A stretch of 64,000 nt of DNA. Source: Pleomorphomonas diazotrophica. Lineage in GTDB: Bacteria; Pseudomonadota; Alphaproteobacteria; Rhizobiales; Pleomorphomonadaceae. A program made the position numbers and the translations under genes. Location: NCBI RefSeq assembly GCF_002844595.1, contig NZ_PJNW01000011.1, positions 1-64,000 on the forward strand, written 5' to 3'. Of this stretch, positions 56,001-64,000 are shown piece after piece; position 1 is the stretch's first letter, and every line of letters begins with the position of its first letter. Below the pieces are notes generated by a model, which was given only the letters and a program-made list of their open reading frames with translations, ran no database searches and was not told the DNA's origin.

Positions 56001-57667
56001 GTTCCGACGCCCTGGTTCAGACCGAGCAGGACGACGCGCTCCTCGAGACGCTGCAGGCTCGCTTCGAGTTCCTGACCAAGACGGCCAACACGCCGTCGCG
56101 CTTCACCGATCAGCTGACCGGTGCCAACGCCAAGCGCCTCGTCCTCGACCGTGACAACTACTATGCCATGACCGGTGGTCACGGCGGTTGCCGCGGCTGT
56201 GGCGAAGTGACGGCGCTGCGCCTGATCATGGCGGCGAACAACGCTCTCCAGGGCCGTGCCCGCAAGGAGCATATCGCCGAAGTGGAAGCGCTGGTCGCCA
56301 AGGTCGAAGCCAAGCTGTCGACGCTCACCGACGAGGCTCGCGTCGCCCGTCTGACGTCGTCGCTCGAGGCCATCAATCACCACCTATTCCTTCTGGAGAG
56401 CGGTCCGACGGGCGAAGGTCCGGCCGCCGCGGTGATTGCCAACTCGACCGGCTGTTCCAGCGTGTACTCCTCGACCTTCCCCTACAACCCCTACCGCGAT
56501 CCGTGGGTCAACAGCCTGTTCCAGGATGCCCCCGCGCTCGCCAAGGGCATCTACGAGGGTATCGCCGCCGACGTTCTGGTGAACTTCAAGGCCATGCGCG
56601 TTGCCGAGCTGGAGCTCGACGACAAGTATGACCCGGCCATCCACGACAAGATGTTCCGCACCTTCGGCTGGGAGCAGTTCACCGAGACCGAGCTCGGCCG
56701 CCTGCCGACCGTGTTCTCGATCGGCGGCGACGGTGCCACCTACGACATCGGCTTCGGCGCGCTGTCGCGGTTGCTCTCGACCAAGACGCCGATCAAGGTG
56801 ATCGTGGTCAACACCGGCGTCTACTCCAACACCGGTGGCCAGGCTTCGACCTCCTCGCTGGTGGGTCAGGACTCCGACCTCGCCCGCTATGGCGCGGCGC
56901 ATGCCGGCAAGACCGACAACCGCAAGGAACTCGGCCTGATCGCCGCCTTCCACCCGGCGGTGATGGTGGTGCAGACCGCCACGTCCATCCAGGGTCACTT
57001 CCTGAAGAACGTCCTCTCCGCCCTGTCGCGGACGACGTCGCCGGCCATCATCGACGTCTACACGCCCTGCCAGGGCGAGCAGGGCATCGGTGACGACGTG
57101 TCGAGCGAGCATGCCCGCCTCGCCGTCGAGAGCCGTGTCAGCCCGGTCTACGTCCACAATCCGGACGGTGGCTCGGTGCTGAAGGAGCGCTTCTCGCTGG
57201 ACGGCAACCCCGACGTCGAGCAGGATTGGACGACCCTCGTCCTGACCTACAAGGACGCCGACGGCAACGAGCAGACGAAGGAAGTGCCGCTCACCCCGGC
57301 CCACTTCGCCCACCAGGAAGGCCGCTTCAAGAAGCAGTTCACCGGCAAGCCGCTTGCCGATGACGTCAACAATGCCGTGTCGATCGATGAGTTCATCGAC
57401 CTCAGCGAAGAAGAGCGGGTCGGCAAGATCCCGTTCATCTGGGAAGTCAAGAAGGGCAAGCTGATCCGCTTCCCGGTGCCGGCCCAGATCGTTCGCCTGG
57501 TCGAGGAGCGCCGCCGCTTCTGGCGTACGCTGCAGAACCTCGCCGGTATCGACGCTGCCAAGCTCGACGAGGCCCATCAGGCCGAGCTCGATGCCCTGCA
57601 GAGCCGCTACGACGAGGCCGTGGCCGAAATCGAGACGCTGAAGGGCGCCGCGAGCGCAGCCGAGTAA
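53033..57667 (+). CDS. nifJ: Pyruvate:ferredoxin (flavodoxin) oxidoreductase, extra-long form
   Basis: Oxidatively decarboxylates pyruvate to acetyl-CoA and reduces ferredoxin or flavodoxin. Domain order fits single-chain enzymes: PFOR-I (GYPITPSTEISEIYESF), PFOR-II, gamma domain (FHSVGGYGTIATGKLL), a 2[4Fe-4S] domain (Cys848/851/854/858 and Cys979/982/985/989), then the thiamine-diphosphate domain (GGDGATYDIGFGALS, VYSNTGGQAS). Proximal cluster ligands appear as Cys1053, Cys1056, Cys1141 and Cys1346. At 1544 residues it is about 350 longer than usual, with insertions near 220-310, between the two ferredoxin motifs, at 1070-1125, and a C-terminal coiled coil. ATG 53042 is an alternative start. 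Confidence 0.9.
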   Translation: MQQMSAKYPGLPTVINGNGAVAHVMGHVCGGVIGYPITPSTEISEIYESFRAGGGCNVWGRHPFFYEPEGEHSAQSGALGAALTGGKFISNASSSQGILYGLESHYVTVGKKAGGFVLQVAARVVSKHSLNVMAGHDDVYSLLPTGYTILFGANPQEAADLAAISYKVSALSLVPVANAMDGFATSHMLSEAKMPEPALLKEFLGDPTGRIKCPTVAQEILFGAKGRAYQLRQWLVRKKDAFVAADATALKAYLDANEAAIEADNEGKLIEAAAKWVPAEFKAQFKRQWLNAWEKGTRQLVPALVDIHNPGLTGGVQNQPDFQSGAADHRTHFVVDVPKFVKQAMDEYAALTGRQYSPVQCYKTDDADYVMIGLGSVTDDVEAVVDYLRSKGRKVGSIAIKLLQPFPAAELIAAIAGKKAVTVLERSDDTALTGFVTQALFKARENADGGRHEGIPAIDKLPKVTTAIFGLGGHDLQSRHIVAAFDNMEAARNNPFVYLGSQFFSKNPNARMSEVQAKLKAAYPQTEFMALETGENPRLLPEDAFRVRFHSVGGYGTIATGKLLTDILAGALGLYSKAAPKYGSEKSGAPTNYYITLSPEPVKITNAEIEDVEIVISPDHKVFAHSNPLRGLAKGGTFILQTSKSPLEAWLDMPASARKTIRDREIKFLVVDAFAVASKNAPSPELATRMMGIAFIGALCGHEKRITAGADRAAILEKVRQQISKKFGAKGDAVVAGNMAVIAEGAEATHEVPYNDETFKAAEANAPVTQARSVAISASICSLDTNSPAGIFDNEYYEDVLAGPFRDGTIGESPVLPGTGMFMPAGSAAMKDKGLFRRQVPVFDAEKCTACLECTLVCPDAAMPSTVHEIDDLVATAARQIDVSEARRAEIVAKAPVIASAIREVYKAQPKARAFHEIFAQVAPGIAAGDASLALDFGKMTTVLANFPVARTRLFFDQAEKKAPGSGALYSVGLDPWKCSGCLECTTVCGSDALVQTEQDDALLETLQARFEFLTKTANTPSRFTDQLTGANAKRLVLDRDNYYAMTGGHGGCRGCGEVTALRLIMAANNALQGRARKEHIAEVEALVAKVEAKLSTLTDEARVARLTSSLEAINHHLFLLESGPTGEGPAAAVIANSTGCSSVYSSTFPYNPYRDPWVNSLFQDAPALAKGIYEGIAADVLVNFKAMRVAELELDDKYDPAIHDKMFRTFGWEQFTETELGRLPTVFSIGGDGATYDIGFGALSRLLSTKTPIKVIVVNTGVYSNTGGQASTSSLVGQDSDLARYGAAHAGKTDNRKELGLIAAFHPAVMVVQTATSIQGHFLKNVLSALSRTTSPAIIDVYTPCQGEQGIGDDVSSEHARLAVESRVSPVYVHNPDGGSVLKERFSLDGNPDVEQDWTTLVLTYKDADGNEQTKEVPLTPAHFAHQEGRFKKQFTGKPLADDVNNAVSIDEFIDLSEEERVGKIPFIWEVKKGKLIRFPVPAQIVRLVEERRRFWRTLQNLAGIDAAKLDEAHQAELDALQSRYDEAVAEIETLKGAASAAE

Positions 57668-57691
57668 TCGGCCTTTAAGTCCAAGATGATC

Positions 57692-57719
57692 GGGCCGCCG
57701 GGTAACCGGCGGCCCTTTT
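57692..57719 (+). terminator. Intrinsic terminator of nifJ
   Basis: Perfect 10-bp stem GGGCCGCCGG (57692-57701) with CCGGCGGCCC (57706-57715), a GTAA tetraloop and TTTT. Confidence 0.9.
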
Positions 57720-57743
57720 CATTATTGCTATTGTTAGAATTAA

Positions 57744-57783
57744 CATGATCTACGTCGAAGTACGTGGCACCACGAAGATCATG
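57744..57783. promoter_or_regulatory. Nested inverted repeats upstream of the chemoreceptor gene
   Basis: Outer arms CATGATCT (57744-57751) and AGATCATG (57776-57783) enclose the palindrome CGTGGCACCACG (57763-57774). It lies in an AT-rich stretch. Possible regulator binding site; no protein can be named. Confidence 0.4.
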
Positions 57784-57787
57784 GTTC

Positions 57788-57802
57788 TTAATATCATATT
57801 AG
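57788..57802. promoter_or_regulatory. CtrA-box-like site upstream of the chemoreceptor gene
   Basis: TTAATATCATATTAG, seven of eight bases of the TTAA-n7-TTAA CtrA consensus. CtrA commonly controls motility and chemotaxis genes in Alphaproteobacteria. A single site by eye, in AT-rich sequence. Confidence 0.35.
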
Positions 57803-57966
57803 GCCGATTCACCGAATATGGCGAAACCGAGGACCGCATGTCTTCCGTCTTTCTGCCGGCGGTGAAGCAATGGGTCTCGCATTTCCAGAACAAGCCATGT
57901 CGCACCCCGCCTTCTCACTGAAAGGCGGGCCCGGATGGCTTCGGTCAAGCCTGCCCGGGAGTCCTC

Positions 57967-59655
57967 ATGCGGAACTTCTTCGCCCGCGTATCGGTACGCT
58001 GCTTCACGATCGTCGCCTTCGTCTTGCTCGGACTGGGATTCATGGCCGGCTACGGCCTCTGGCAACTGACCACCGAAATCCGGGCCGGGCGTCTCGATCA
58101 GCTGCAGGCCGTCGTCGACAGCGCCGCCTCGATGGTGGCCGCCGAAGCAGCGCGGGTTTCCGCCGGCGAAACGGATGAGATGACGGCCGTAAAGACCGTT
58201 GCCGACACCATGTCCAGCATGCGCTTCAACACGTCGGACTATGTTTTCATCATTGACGACACCGGCCTGATGATCGCCCATCCCGATCCGAAGCTCAGAG
58301 GCAATGAAACCGCCTACACCCGGAAGGGGCCGGATGGCCGCGCCGTCATCCAGGAAATGGTCGCCCTGGCCCGCAAGGAGGGCGCGGCGTCGATGACCTA
58401 CGACTGGATCAACGCCAAGACCGGCGTCAGCGAACCGAAGGCGGCCATCGTACGCCATGTCGACGCCTTCGGCGGGGTTACCGTCGCCGCGACCACCGTC
58501 GTAGCCGACATCAACGCGCAGATCCGATCCGCCGTGGGGCGTTATCTCGGCCTCGCCGCGCTGCTGACCCTGGCGTTAACGGCGGTGGTCGTCGTCATCG
58601 CCCGCTCGATCAGCCGGCCGATCGCCCGCGTCCAGACCGCCCTCAAAGCCGTGGGAGACGGCGACTATCGCTTCGTGATCGATACCTCCGCCCATGGCGA
58701 ACTGGGCGACATGGCGCGGACGCTGTCTTCCCTGCGCGACAGCCTGTTGCGTGGCGAGGAGGATCGTGCCGCCGGCGAGCGCCTGCGCGAGGACATCCAA
58801 GCTCAGATGACCGCCAACCGGCTCATCCTTGCCGAGGATTTCGAGAAATCGATCGGCGAGATGACCCGCGCCTTCGTCGCCTCGTCTGACAGCCTGCTCG
58901 GTTCGGCCCGGCAGCTCTCGACTGCCGCCGATGCCGGCATCGCCAATGCCCGCACGGTGGCGGAAGCTGCCGACGAATCGGTGCGCAACGTCGAGACCGT
59001 GGCGGCCGCCACGACAGAACTCGCAATGTCGGTCGAGGAGATCGCCAGACAGGTTGCCGAATCCAACAAGGTCGTAGGCCTCGCCGCCGAAGAGGCCACC
59101 CGCACCGAAGTCGACATCAATGCTTTGTCGGACTCGGCCGCAAAGATCGGCGAGGTGGTGGCCCTGATCAACTCGATCGCCGAGCAAACCAATCTGCTGG
59201 CGCTCAACGCCACCATCGAAGCGGCGCGGGCCGGCGAAGCCGGCAAGGGATTTGCGGTGGTGGCGAGCGAAGTGAAGCAGCTCGCCTCGCAGACCGCCCG
59301 GGCGACCGAGGACATTTCTGCCCGCGTCGCCGGCATTCAGAAGGCGACCGGCGACACCGTGCAGTCGATCGGCCGTATCGTCGAAACCATCGACTCCATC
59401 CGAAACATATCCGCGGCGATCGCCGGGGCCGTCGAAGAACAGAGCGTCACCACACAGGAAATCGCCGGCAATACCAAACTCGCCGCCGACGGGTCGGCGA
59501 CTGTGACGCAAAGCATTCACGCGCTCTCGGGCAATGTCGGCACCACCGCCGAAGCGTCGCGGACCCTGGAAACGCTCTCGGGCGACCTCGCCGGGCGCTC
59601 AGAGCGGCTGAAGCAGGATGTTGCCGGCTTCATCGCCATGCTGAAATCCGCCTGA
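57967..59655 (+). CDS. Methyl-accepting chemotaxis protein with Cache sensor domain
   Basis: A 562-residue transmembrane chemoreceptor. Helix 1 is [20 protein letters not shown] (about 13-32). The periplasmic single Cache domain spans about 35-190 ([40 protein letters not shown]). Helix 2 is about 193-212, followed by HAMP ([21 protein letters not shown]). The signalling tip is [38 protein letters not shown], shown here by its core [16 protein letters not shown]. Start ATG 57967 after GGGAG. No che genes are adjacent. The ligand is unknown; Cache receptors of this class often bind small carboxylates. Confidence 0.95.
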   Translation: MRNFFARVSVRCFTIVAFVLLGLGFMAGYGLWQLTTEIRAGRLDQLQAVVDSAASMVAAEAARVSAGETDEMTAVKTVADTMSSMRFNTSDYVFIIDDTGLMIAHPDPKLRGNETAYTRKGPDGRAVIQEMVALARKEGAASMTYDWINAKTGVSEPKAAIVRHVDAFGGVTVAATTVVADINAQIRSAVGRYLGLAALLTLALTAVVVVIARSISRPIARVQTALKAVGDGDYRFVIDTSAHGELGDMARTLSSLRDSLLRGEEDRAAGERLREDIQAQMTANRLILAEDFEKSIGEMTRAFVASSDSLLGSARQLSTAADAGIANARTVAEAADESVRNVETVAAATTELAMSVEEIARQVAESNKVVGLAAEEATRTEVDINALSDSAAKIGEVVALINSIAEQTNLLALNATIEAARAGEAGKGFAVVASEVKQLASQTARATEDISARVAGIQKATGDTVQSIGRIVETIDSIRNISAAIAGAVEEQSVTTQEIAGNTKLAADGSATVTQSIHALSGNVGTTAEASRTLETLSGDLAGRSERLKQDVAGFIAMLKSA

Positions 59656-59674
59656 CCCTTCGCGCAACAAACGG

Positions 59675-59702
59675 AAAGGGCGCCCGACGAGGCGCCCTTT
59701 TT
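59675..59702. terminator. Intrinsic terminator between chemoreceptor and fpr genes
   Basis: AAAGGGCGCC (59675-59684) pairs with GGCGCCCTTT (59691-59700) and is followed by TT. The A-rich left arm makes it work for the converging fpr gene as well. Confidence 0.85.
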
Positions 59703-59727
59703 CGTTGACCTTGCGGTTGATGGAAGA

Positions 59728-60558
59728 TCAGCCGACGAAAGCGCGTTCGACGACGAAGGTATTGGGCGCGTTGTTGGCGCCCTCGACCAGCCCGAAATGC
59801 TCCAGGCGGTCCTTGGTGTCCTTGATCATCGCCATGGAGCCGCAGATCATCGCCCGGTCCGTTGCCGGATCGAACGGTGGGACGCCGAGATCGGAGAATA
59901 GCTTGCCGGAATCGATGAGGTCGGTGATGCGGCCCTGGCGCGGATAGGGTTCACGCGTCGCGGAATCGTAGAGACGCAGCTTGCCGGCCGCCAGTTCGCC
60001 GAGGAACTCGTGGTTGGCCACTTCGTCGTAGAGCTCACGGGCATAGGCGAGTTCGGCCACTTCGCGACAGGTCTGGACGAGGATGACCTCGTCGAACTTC
60101 TCGTAGACGTCGGGATCGCGGATGAGGCTGGCAAAAGGTGCGACGCCGGTGCCGGTCGACAGCAGATAGAGCCGCTTGCCGGGCAGCAGCGCGTCGATGA
60201 CCAGCGTTCCCGTCGGCTTCTTGCGCATCAGGATGGTGTCGCCGATCTTGACCTTCTGCAGATACTCGGTGAGCGGACCGCCCGGCACCTTGATCGAGAA
60301 GAACTCGAGTTCGTCGTCCCAGGCGGGGCTCGCCACCGAATAGGCGCGAAACACCGGCCGCTCGGCGTTGGGCAGGCCGATCATCACGAACTCGCCGGAG
60401 CGGAAACGGAAGCTGGCCGGACGCGTGGTGCGGAAGCGGAACAGCCGGTCGGTGTAGTGGCGAACCTCGGTCACCGTCTCGGCAAAGACGTTGTCGGGAA
60501 TGGGGAAGGCCTGGGCGCCCTCGGCGCTGGTCGCAACGGTCGACGTGTAGGCGTTCAA
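59728..60558 (-). CDS. fpr: Ferredoxin--NADP+ reductase
   Basis: A 276-residue FAD enzyme exchanging electrons between NADPH and ferredoxin or flavodoxin. FAD motif RAYSVASP, NADP motif STGTGVAPFASLIRDP, and C-terminal FVVERAFVG, typical of bacterial Fpr subclass I. Start: TTG 60558 after AGAGGAAG is favoured; ATG 60582 adds eight basic residues. Convergent with the chemoreceptor and near nifJ, so it may link reduced ferredoxin from pyruvate to NADPH. Confidence 0.93.
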   Translation of the reverse strand: MNAYTSTVATSAEGAQAFPIPDNVFAETVTEVRHYTDRLFRFRTTRPASFRFRSGEFVMIGLPNAERPVFRAYSVASPAWDDELEFFSIKVPGGPLTEYLQKVKIGDTILMRKKPTGTLVIDALLPGKRLYLLSTGTGVAPFASLIRDPDVYEKFDEVILVQTCREVAELAYARELYDEVANHEFLGELAAGKLRLYDSATREPYPRQGRITDLIDSGKLFSDLGVPPFDPATDRAMICGSMAMIKDTKDRLEHFGLVEGANNAPNTFVVERAFVG

Positions 60559-60788
60559 GGTTGACTTCCTCTGCCTGTGCATGTCCGGCCGCGGCCAACG
60601 CGGGTCCGCAAGGGCGGACCGTGGCCACGTGCGTGGGTGATAGCACCCGCTCCCTTCCTAGATGAAGCAAACGAGTTGCAAATTCCAGTCATTCCAGGGA
60701 AAAAACCGCCGGTAATGCTGCATGGCAGGATTGCAGGGGCAGCGGCGCGGACTGGCAAAGAGACGTCACGCGCGGATGCGCTCGCCCG

Positions 60789-61115
60789 TCAGCGAAGCGC
60801 GGCGGCACCAGTCCGCGAAGGGCGGGCAGGCTTTGCGACAGCCTCCGAGGTCTCAGCCGGGCGCGACAGGCCGACGCGCACGGTGAGCGCAGCGAAGGCG
60901 GCCAGCTCAAAGGCGGTGACGGCCAGAACGACCGAGAGGGCGATCTTCCAAGCAGGCAAAGCCAGCGCGAAGGCGGCTCCGCCGGCGCCGCAGGCCACGA
61001 CCGCCGCGAGCAGGATGAGCGGGACAAGGCGCGCACGTACACCAGCGACGAACCCCATCAGCCCCGACATCGCGACAATGAACAACATGGCCATACTCCG
61101 GACAAACCCTGACAT
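60789..61115 (-). CDS. Small hydrophobic membrane protein, unknown function
   Basis: Up to 108 residues, three predicted membrane helices (about 8-24, 30-55, 57-80) and a polar, Arg/Pro-rich tail (SRPAETSEAVAKPARPSRTG). I do not recognise the family. Start uncertain: ATG 61115, or ATG 61088 (MLFIVAMSG), which has GGAG 7 bases upstream. It lies 77 bases after hisA on the same strand, where hisF is expected in many relatives. Confidence 0.55.
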   Translation of the reverse strand: MSGFVRSMAMLFIVAMSGLMGFVAGVRARLVPLILLAAVVACGAGGAAFALALPAWKIALSVVLAVTAFELAAFAALTVRVGLSRPAETSEAVAKPARPSRTGAAALR

Positions 61116-61192
61116 CCGGACTATGGCAGGTCGCGATTAGGACCCGCTTACAAAAATCCCTCAATTTTGATTGAATTCGACGCGAAGTCTCA

Positions 61193-61954
61193 TCACGAAC
61201 CGGAGGGTGCGTGGAGGCCGGCCAGCCGGTCCAGCGCGGCGCGCGGATCGAGACGGCCGTCGTAGAGCGCCCGGCCGGTGATGGCGCCATCGAGGATCGC
61301 CATATCCGGCTGGCTGAGCGCCTCGATGTCGTCCATCGAGGCAAGACCACCGGAGGCGATCACCGGGATCGACACCGCCCGGGCGAGCTCCAGCGTCGCA
61401 GGAAGGTTCAGTCCCTTCAGCACGCCGTCGCGATCGATGTCCGTGTAGACGATGGCGGCGACGCCGGCATCCTCGAAGCGGCGGGCCAGTTCTGTGGCTG
61501 TAAGCTCGGCGCTTTCCGCCCAGCCCTCGACGGCCACCTTGCCGCCCCTGGCGTCGATGCCGACGACAACGCAGCCGGGAAACGCCTTCGCCGCGGCCTT
61601 GACCAGGTCCGGCTCACGCAGGGCCACCGTGCCGAGAATGACGCGGGAAATGCCCTTGCCAAGCCACGCCTCGATGGCCGCCAAATCGCGAATGCCACCA
61701 CCGAGCTGGACGCGCATCCCGGGCGCGACGACCGCGAGGATCGCGTCGACTGCCGCGCCGTTGACCGAGCGCCCGGCAAAGGCGCCATTGAGATCGACGA
61801 CATGCAGCCAGGGGAAGCCGATGTCACGGAAGGCGCGCGCCTGGGCGGCCGGGTCGGCGTTGTAGACGGTGGCCTCGTTCATGTCGCCCAGCTTGAGCCG
61901 GACGCAGGCGCCGTCCTTGAGATCGATGGCGGGATAGAGAATCACGGGCGCCAC
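61193..61954 (-). CDS. hisA: ProFAR isomerase HisA
   Basis: A 253-residue (beta-alpha)8 barrel that isomerises ProFAR to PRFAR, step four of histidine synthesis. Catalytic Asp residues are in [10 protein letters not shown] and YTDIDRDG; phosphate-binding loops are QLGGGIRD and IASGGLAS. Starts at a GTG (61954), overlapping the hisH stop by 13 bases. Part of the hisB-DUF2628-hisH-hisA unit. Confidence 0.97.
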   Translation of the reverse strand: MAPVILYPAIDLKDGACVRLKLGDMNEATVYNADPAAQARAFRDIGFPWLHVVDLNGAFAGRSVNGAAVDAILAVVAPGMRVQLGGGIRDLAAIEAWLGKGISRVILGTVALREPDLVKAAAKAFPGCVVVGIDARGGKVAVEGWAESAELTATELARRFEDAGVAAIVYTDIDRDGVLKGLNLPATLELARAVSIPVIASGGLASMDDIEALSQPDMAILDGAITGRALYDGRLDPRAALDRLAGLHAPSGS

Positions 61955-62589
61955 CTCAGGAAGTTGGCAATGAGGCCGAGGCCGAGCGCCTGGCTCTTCT
62001 CGGGATGAAACTGGGTGCCGGCGATGTTGTCGCGACCGACCATGGCGGTGACCGGTCCGCCGTAGTCGGCGACGGCGATGAGGGCGCCGGCTTCGCGTAG
62101 CGTCATGTGATAGCTATGAACGAAATAGGCGTGCAGCCCGTTCTCGCCGGTCGGCAATCCCTCGAGAAGAGGGTGGGGGCGGACGAGATCGATGGTGTTC
62201 CAACCCATGTGCGGCACCTTGAGGGTCGGGTCTGTCGGCTTGATGACCTGGACGTCGCCATCGATCCAGCCGAGGCCGTCGGTCACCGTCTTTTCGAGAC
62301 CGCGCCGCGCCATCAGCTGCATGCCGACGCAGATGCCGAGGAAGGGCCGCCCCTTCTCGATGACCGTCTCCGTCAGCGCCTCGATCATGCCGGGCACCGC
62401 CGCGAGCCCCGCCTTGCAGTCGGCAAAGGCGCCGACGCCAGGCAGCACGATGCGGTCGGCAAGGCGAACGGCTTGAGGATCGGAGGTGACGACGATCGTG
62501 TCGCCGCCGGCGTCGTGGGCGGCGCGCTCAAAAGCCTTGGCCGCCGATCTCAGATTGCCGGATCCATAATCGATGATGGCGACAGTCAT
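61942..62589 (-). CDS. hisH: Imidazole glycerol phosphate synthase glutaminase subunit HisH
   Basis: A 215-residue class I glutamine amidotransferase that supplies ammonia to HisF. Cys87 is in GICVGMQLM, the nucleophile elbow; the His-Glu dyad is in GTQFHPEKS. The start [15 protein letters not shown] is diagnostic. ATG 62589 overlaps the DUF2628 stop by 4 bases (ATGA). Its partner hisF is not in this window. Confidence 0.97.
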   Translation of the reverse strand: MTVAIIDYGSGNLRSAAKAFERAAHDAGGDTIVVTSDPQAVRLADRIVLPGVGAFADCKAGLAAVPGMIEALTETVIEKGRPFLGICVGMQLMARRGLEKTVTDGLGWIDGDVQVIKPTDPTLKVPHMGWNTIDLVRPHPLLEGLPTGENGLHAYFVHSYHMTLREAGALIAVADYGGPVTAMVGRDNIAGTQFHPEKSQALGLGLIANFLRWRP

Positions 62590-63056
62590 GGCCGCGCTCC
62601 GCTTTCGGGAAAGAGGCCGAGAACGCCCGACGGGACGCTTCTCGCAGGATGCAGGACGGGCGGGACCGACGACGGTAAAGCCGGCTGCGGCCGGACGAAC
62701 CAAGCGTCGAAGAAGCGCCGCTCGGCCGCCTCGCGGCTTTGTCCTTCGATGACGCCGACTTCCCGGAAACCGCGCAGTCCCAGCGTCAGGCGGCGGACAT
62801 CGTTGGCGACGACCCCGGTGGCGATCGCCAGAATAATCTCGAAGCCGCTGGCCGTGACGGGCCCGAGCCATCCCTCGGTGACGGTGATCAAGACGGCCAG
62901 CGCGATCCAGCCGACGAGGCCCAGCCATTCGCGGTGCCACAGGAACCACAACGGCCCCAATAGCAAAGCCCAGACGGCGAAACCGTCGCGCACGAAGACG
63001 GCACGGTCGGCGGCGATTTCCGGGGCAACCTTGCCCGGCACATGAACGCTGAACAT
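62586..63056 (-). CDS. DUF2628 membrane protein
   Basis: About 156 residues. The DUF2628 pattern is clear: an N-terminal polar strand ([25 protein letters not shown]), shown by its core [20 protein letters not shown], then three predicted membrane helices, then [25 protein letters not shown]-type tail (core [10 protein letters not shown]). Function unknown; it is embedded in the histidine operon of many Hyphomicrobiales. Start ATG 63056; a TTG at 63065 sits closer to GGAGG. Coupled to hisH. Confidence 0.85.
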   Translation of the reverse strand: MFSVHVPGKVAPEIAADRAVFVRDGFAVWALLLGPLWFLWHREWLGLVGWIALAVLITVTEGWLGPVTASGFEIILAIATGVVANDVRRLTLGLRGFREVGVIEGQSREAAERRFFDAWFVRPQPALPSSVPPVLHPARSVPSGVLGLFPESGARP

Positions 63057-63073
63057 GGCTATCAACGCCTCCG

Positions 63074-63667
63074 TCAGGCTTCGAGCACACCCTTAGTGGA
63101 CGGCACACGGCCGGCCTGGGCCGGATCGACGGCTACTGCGAGCCGCAAGGCCCGCGCCAGCGCCTTGAAGCAGCTCTCGGCGATATGATGATCGTTCGAG
63201 CCATAGAAGGTCTCGACATGCAGCGTCAGGCCAGCCTGCATGGCGAAGGCGCGAAACCACTCCTCGACGAGCTGGGTGTCGAAGCTGCCGATCTTCGCCG
63301 CATGGAAAGCGGTGCGGAAGACGAGGTGCGGGCGGCCGGAGATATCGACCACGACACGCGACAGCGCCTCGTCGAGCGGCAGCGTCACGTCCGCATAGCG
63401 GGTGATGCCGGCCTTGTCACCAAGCGCCTTGCGGAAGCACTGGCCGAGCGCGATGCCGACGTCTTCGACGGTATGGTGATCGTCGATGTGAAGGTCGCCC
63501 TTCGCCTTGATTTCGAGATCGATCAGGCCGTGGCGTGCAATCTGCGTCAGCATGTGGTCGAAGAAGCCCACGCCTGTGGAGATGTCGGCGTCGCCGCGGC
63601 CATCGAGGTCGAGGCGGATGGCAATCTCGGTTTCGCGGGTCGAGCGGCTGAGGCTGGCCGTGCGCAT
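63074..63667 (-). CDS. hisB: Imidazoleglycerol-phosphate dehydratase HisB
   Basis: A 197-residue monofunctional dehydratase, step six of histidine synthesis. Metal-binding His clusters are in [24 protein letters not shown] and [13 protein letters not shown]. Start ATG 63667. First gene of the partial his operon. It is 40 bases after the queG stop. Confidence 0.97.
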   Translation of the reverse strand: MRTASLSRSTRETEIAIRLDLDGRGDADISTGVGFFDHMLTQIARHGLIDLEIKAKGDLHIDDHHTVEDVGIALGQCFRKALGDKAGITRYADVTLPLDEALSRVVVDISGRPHLVFRTAFHAAKIGSFDTQLVEEWFRAFAMQAGLTLHVETFYGSNDHHIAESCFKALARALRLAVAVDPAQAGRVPSTKGVLEA

Positions 63668-63707
63668 GGCTCGCTGTCACTCCTACGGCGGGAATATCCG
63701 GCTTCTA

Positions 63708-64000
63708 TCAGGGGTGCGGAGAAATGGAAACGCCAAATGACTCGCGCTCCGGCGGCACAAGCCGGTCGGCTGCCCAGCGGGCGGCGTCGGCCACCACCGG
63801 GTCGGGATCGCCGAGAAGCGGCGCCAGTGCCGGGGCGAGGGTCGGGTCATCAGAGTTGCCGATGGCGATCGCGACGTTGCGGACGAATCGGTTGCGGCCG
63901 ATGCGCTTGACCGGCGAGCCGGCAAACAGCACCCGGAAGGCGGCGTCATCAAGCGCCGCGAGGGCCGCGAGCGACGGCGCCGTCAGATCCGGCCGGGCCT
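63708..64000 (-). CDS. queG: Epoxyqueuosine reductase QueG, C-terminal end (runs off right edge)
   Basis: About 96 C-terminal residues on the minus strand, entering at the right edge. The conserved block [20 protein letters not shown], then [14 protein letters not shown], is characteristic of QueG, followed by a HEAT-type repeat ([19 protein letters not shown]). QueG makes queuosine from epoxyqueuosine in tRNA with cobalamin and Fe-S clusters, whose motifs lie outside the window. Stop TGA at 63710-63708. Confidence 0.88.
   Translation of the reverse strand, partial: ARPDLTAPSLAALAALDDAAFRVLFAGSPVKRIGRNRFVRNVAIAIGNSDDPTLAPALAPLLGDPDPVVADAARWAADRLVPPERESFGVSISPHP

Noticed and set aside
53012-56383. 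Minus-strand open frame of 1123 codons antisense to nifJ
   Set aside because: A result of the strongly biased codon use of nifJ; no conserved motif in the antisense product.
57900-57962. Possible cyclic-di-GMP riboswitch before the chemoreceptor gene
   Set aside because: There are GGCGGGC/GCCTGCCC-like pairings, but the conserved GEMM core is missing.

Overview
The window is GC-rich alphaproteobacterial chromosome, most likely from a member of the Hyphomicrobiales (Rhizobiales). Evidence: a DivL-type cell-cycle kinase directly after ahcY, a TsaE-sugar kinase fusion followed by a MurU-like gene and addB-addA-trxA, the hisB-DUF2628-hisH-hisA order, a cluster of CcrM-type GANTC sites, and many sugar ABC systems. 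A large pyruvate:ferredoxin oxidoreductase behind an FNR/FixK-type box, together with feoABC, suggests a facultative anaerobe. A plant-associated, Pleomorphomonas-like bacterium would fit, but the genus is inference.

Layout. 1-1.8 kb: a UDP-glucose dehydrogenase that runs off the left edge, preceded by a specialised NusG paralogue with an ops-like element between them; this is probably the head of an exopolysaccharide locus. 1.8-12.2 kb: a Thu-like sugar ABC operon (binding protein, two permeases, ATPase, ThuA) on the minus strand. It diverges from a Gfo/Idh/MocA oxidoreductase, a LacI repressor and a GH38 alpha-mannosidase. Two near-identical LacI-type operators sit over the two divergent promoters. 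12.2-17.4 kb: cardiolipin synthase, KatG and an orphan ROK-type regulator. 17.3-27 kb: a second sugar ABC operon with its own GH38 and ROK regulator, divergent from its ATPase and a ROK sugar kinase. 27-35 kb: a LacI-controlled ABC operon carrying a GH32 beta-fructosidase, then an AraC regulator.

35-49 kb is core genome: ahcY under a SahR-like palindrome, divL with Tyr in place of the phospho-acceptor His, tsaE-amgK, murU, addB, addA and trxA. 49-53 kb is the feoABC iron(II) uptake operon followed by an AT-richer gap. 53-60.6 kb holds the very long NifJ-type oxidoreductase, a chemoreceptor and a ferredoxin-NADP reductase. 60.8-64 kb is a partial histidine operon (hisB, DUF2628, hisH, hisA), a small membrane protein and the end of queG.

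How the genes fit together. The left half is a glycan-foraging island. Three MalK/UgpC-type importers each have a regulator and a catabolic enzyme acting on mannosides, fructosides or keto-sugars. At each binding-protein/permease junction there are strong GC hairpins, which would let binding protein be made in excess. The right half couples cell-cycle control, cell-wall recycling, recombination repair and anaerobic pyruvate/ferredoxin metabolism. No IS element, prophage, CRISPR array, tRNA or rRNA was seen.
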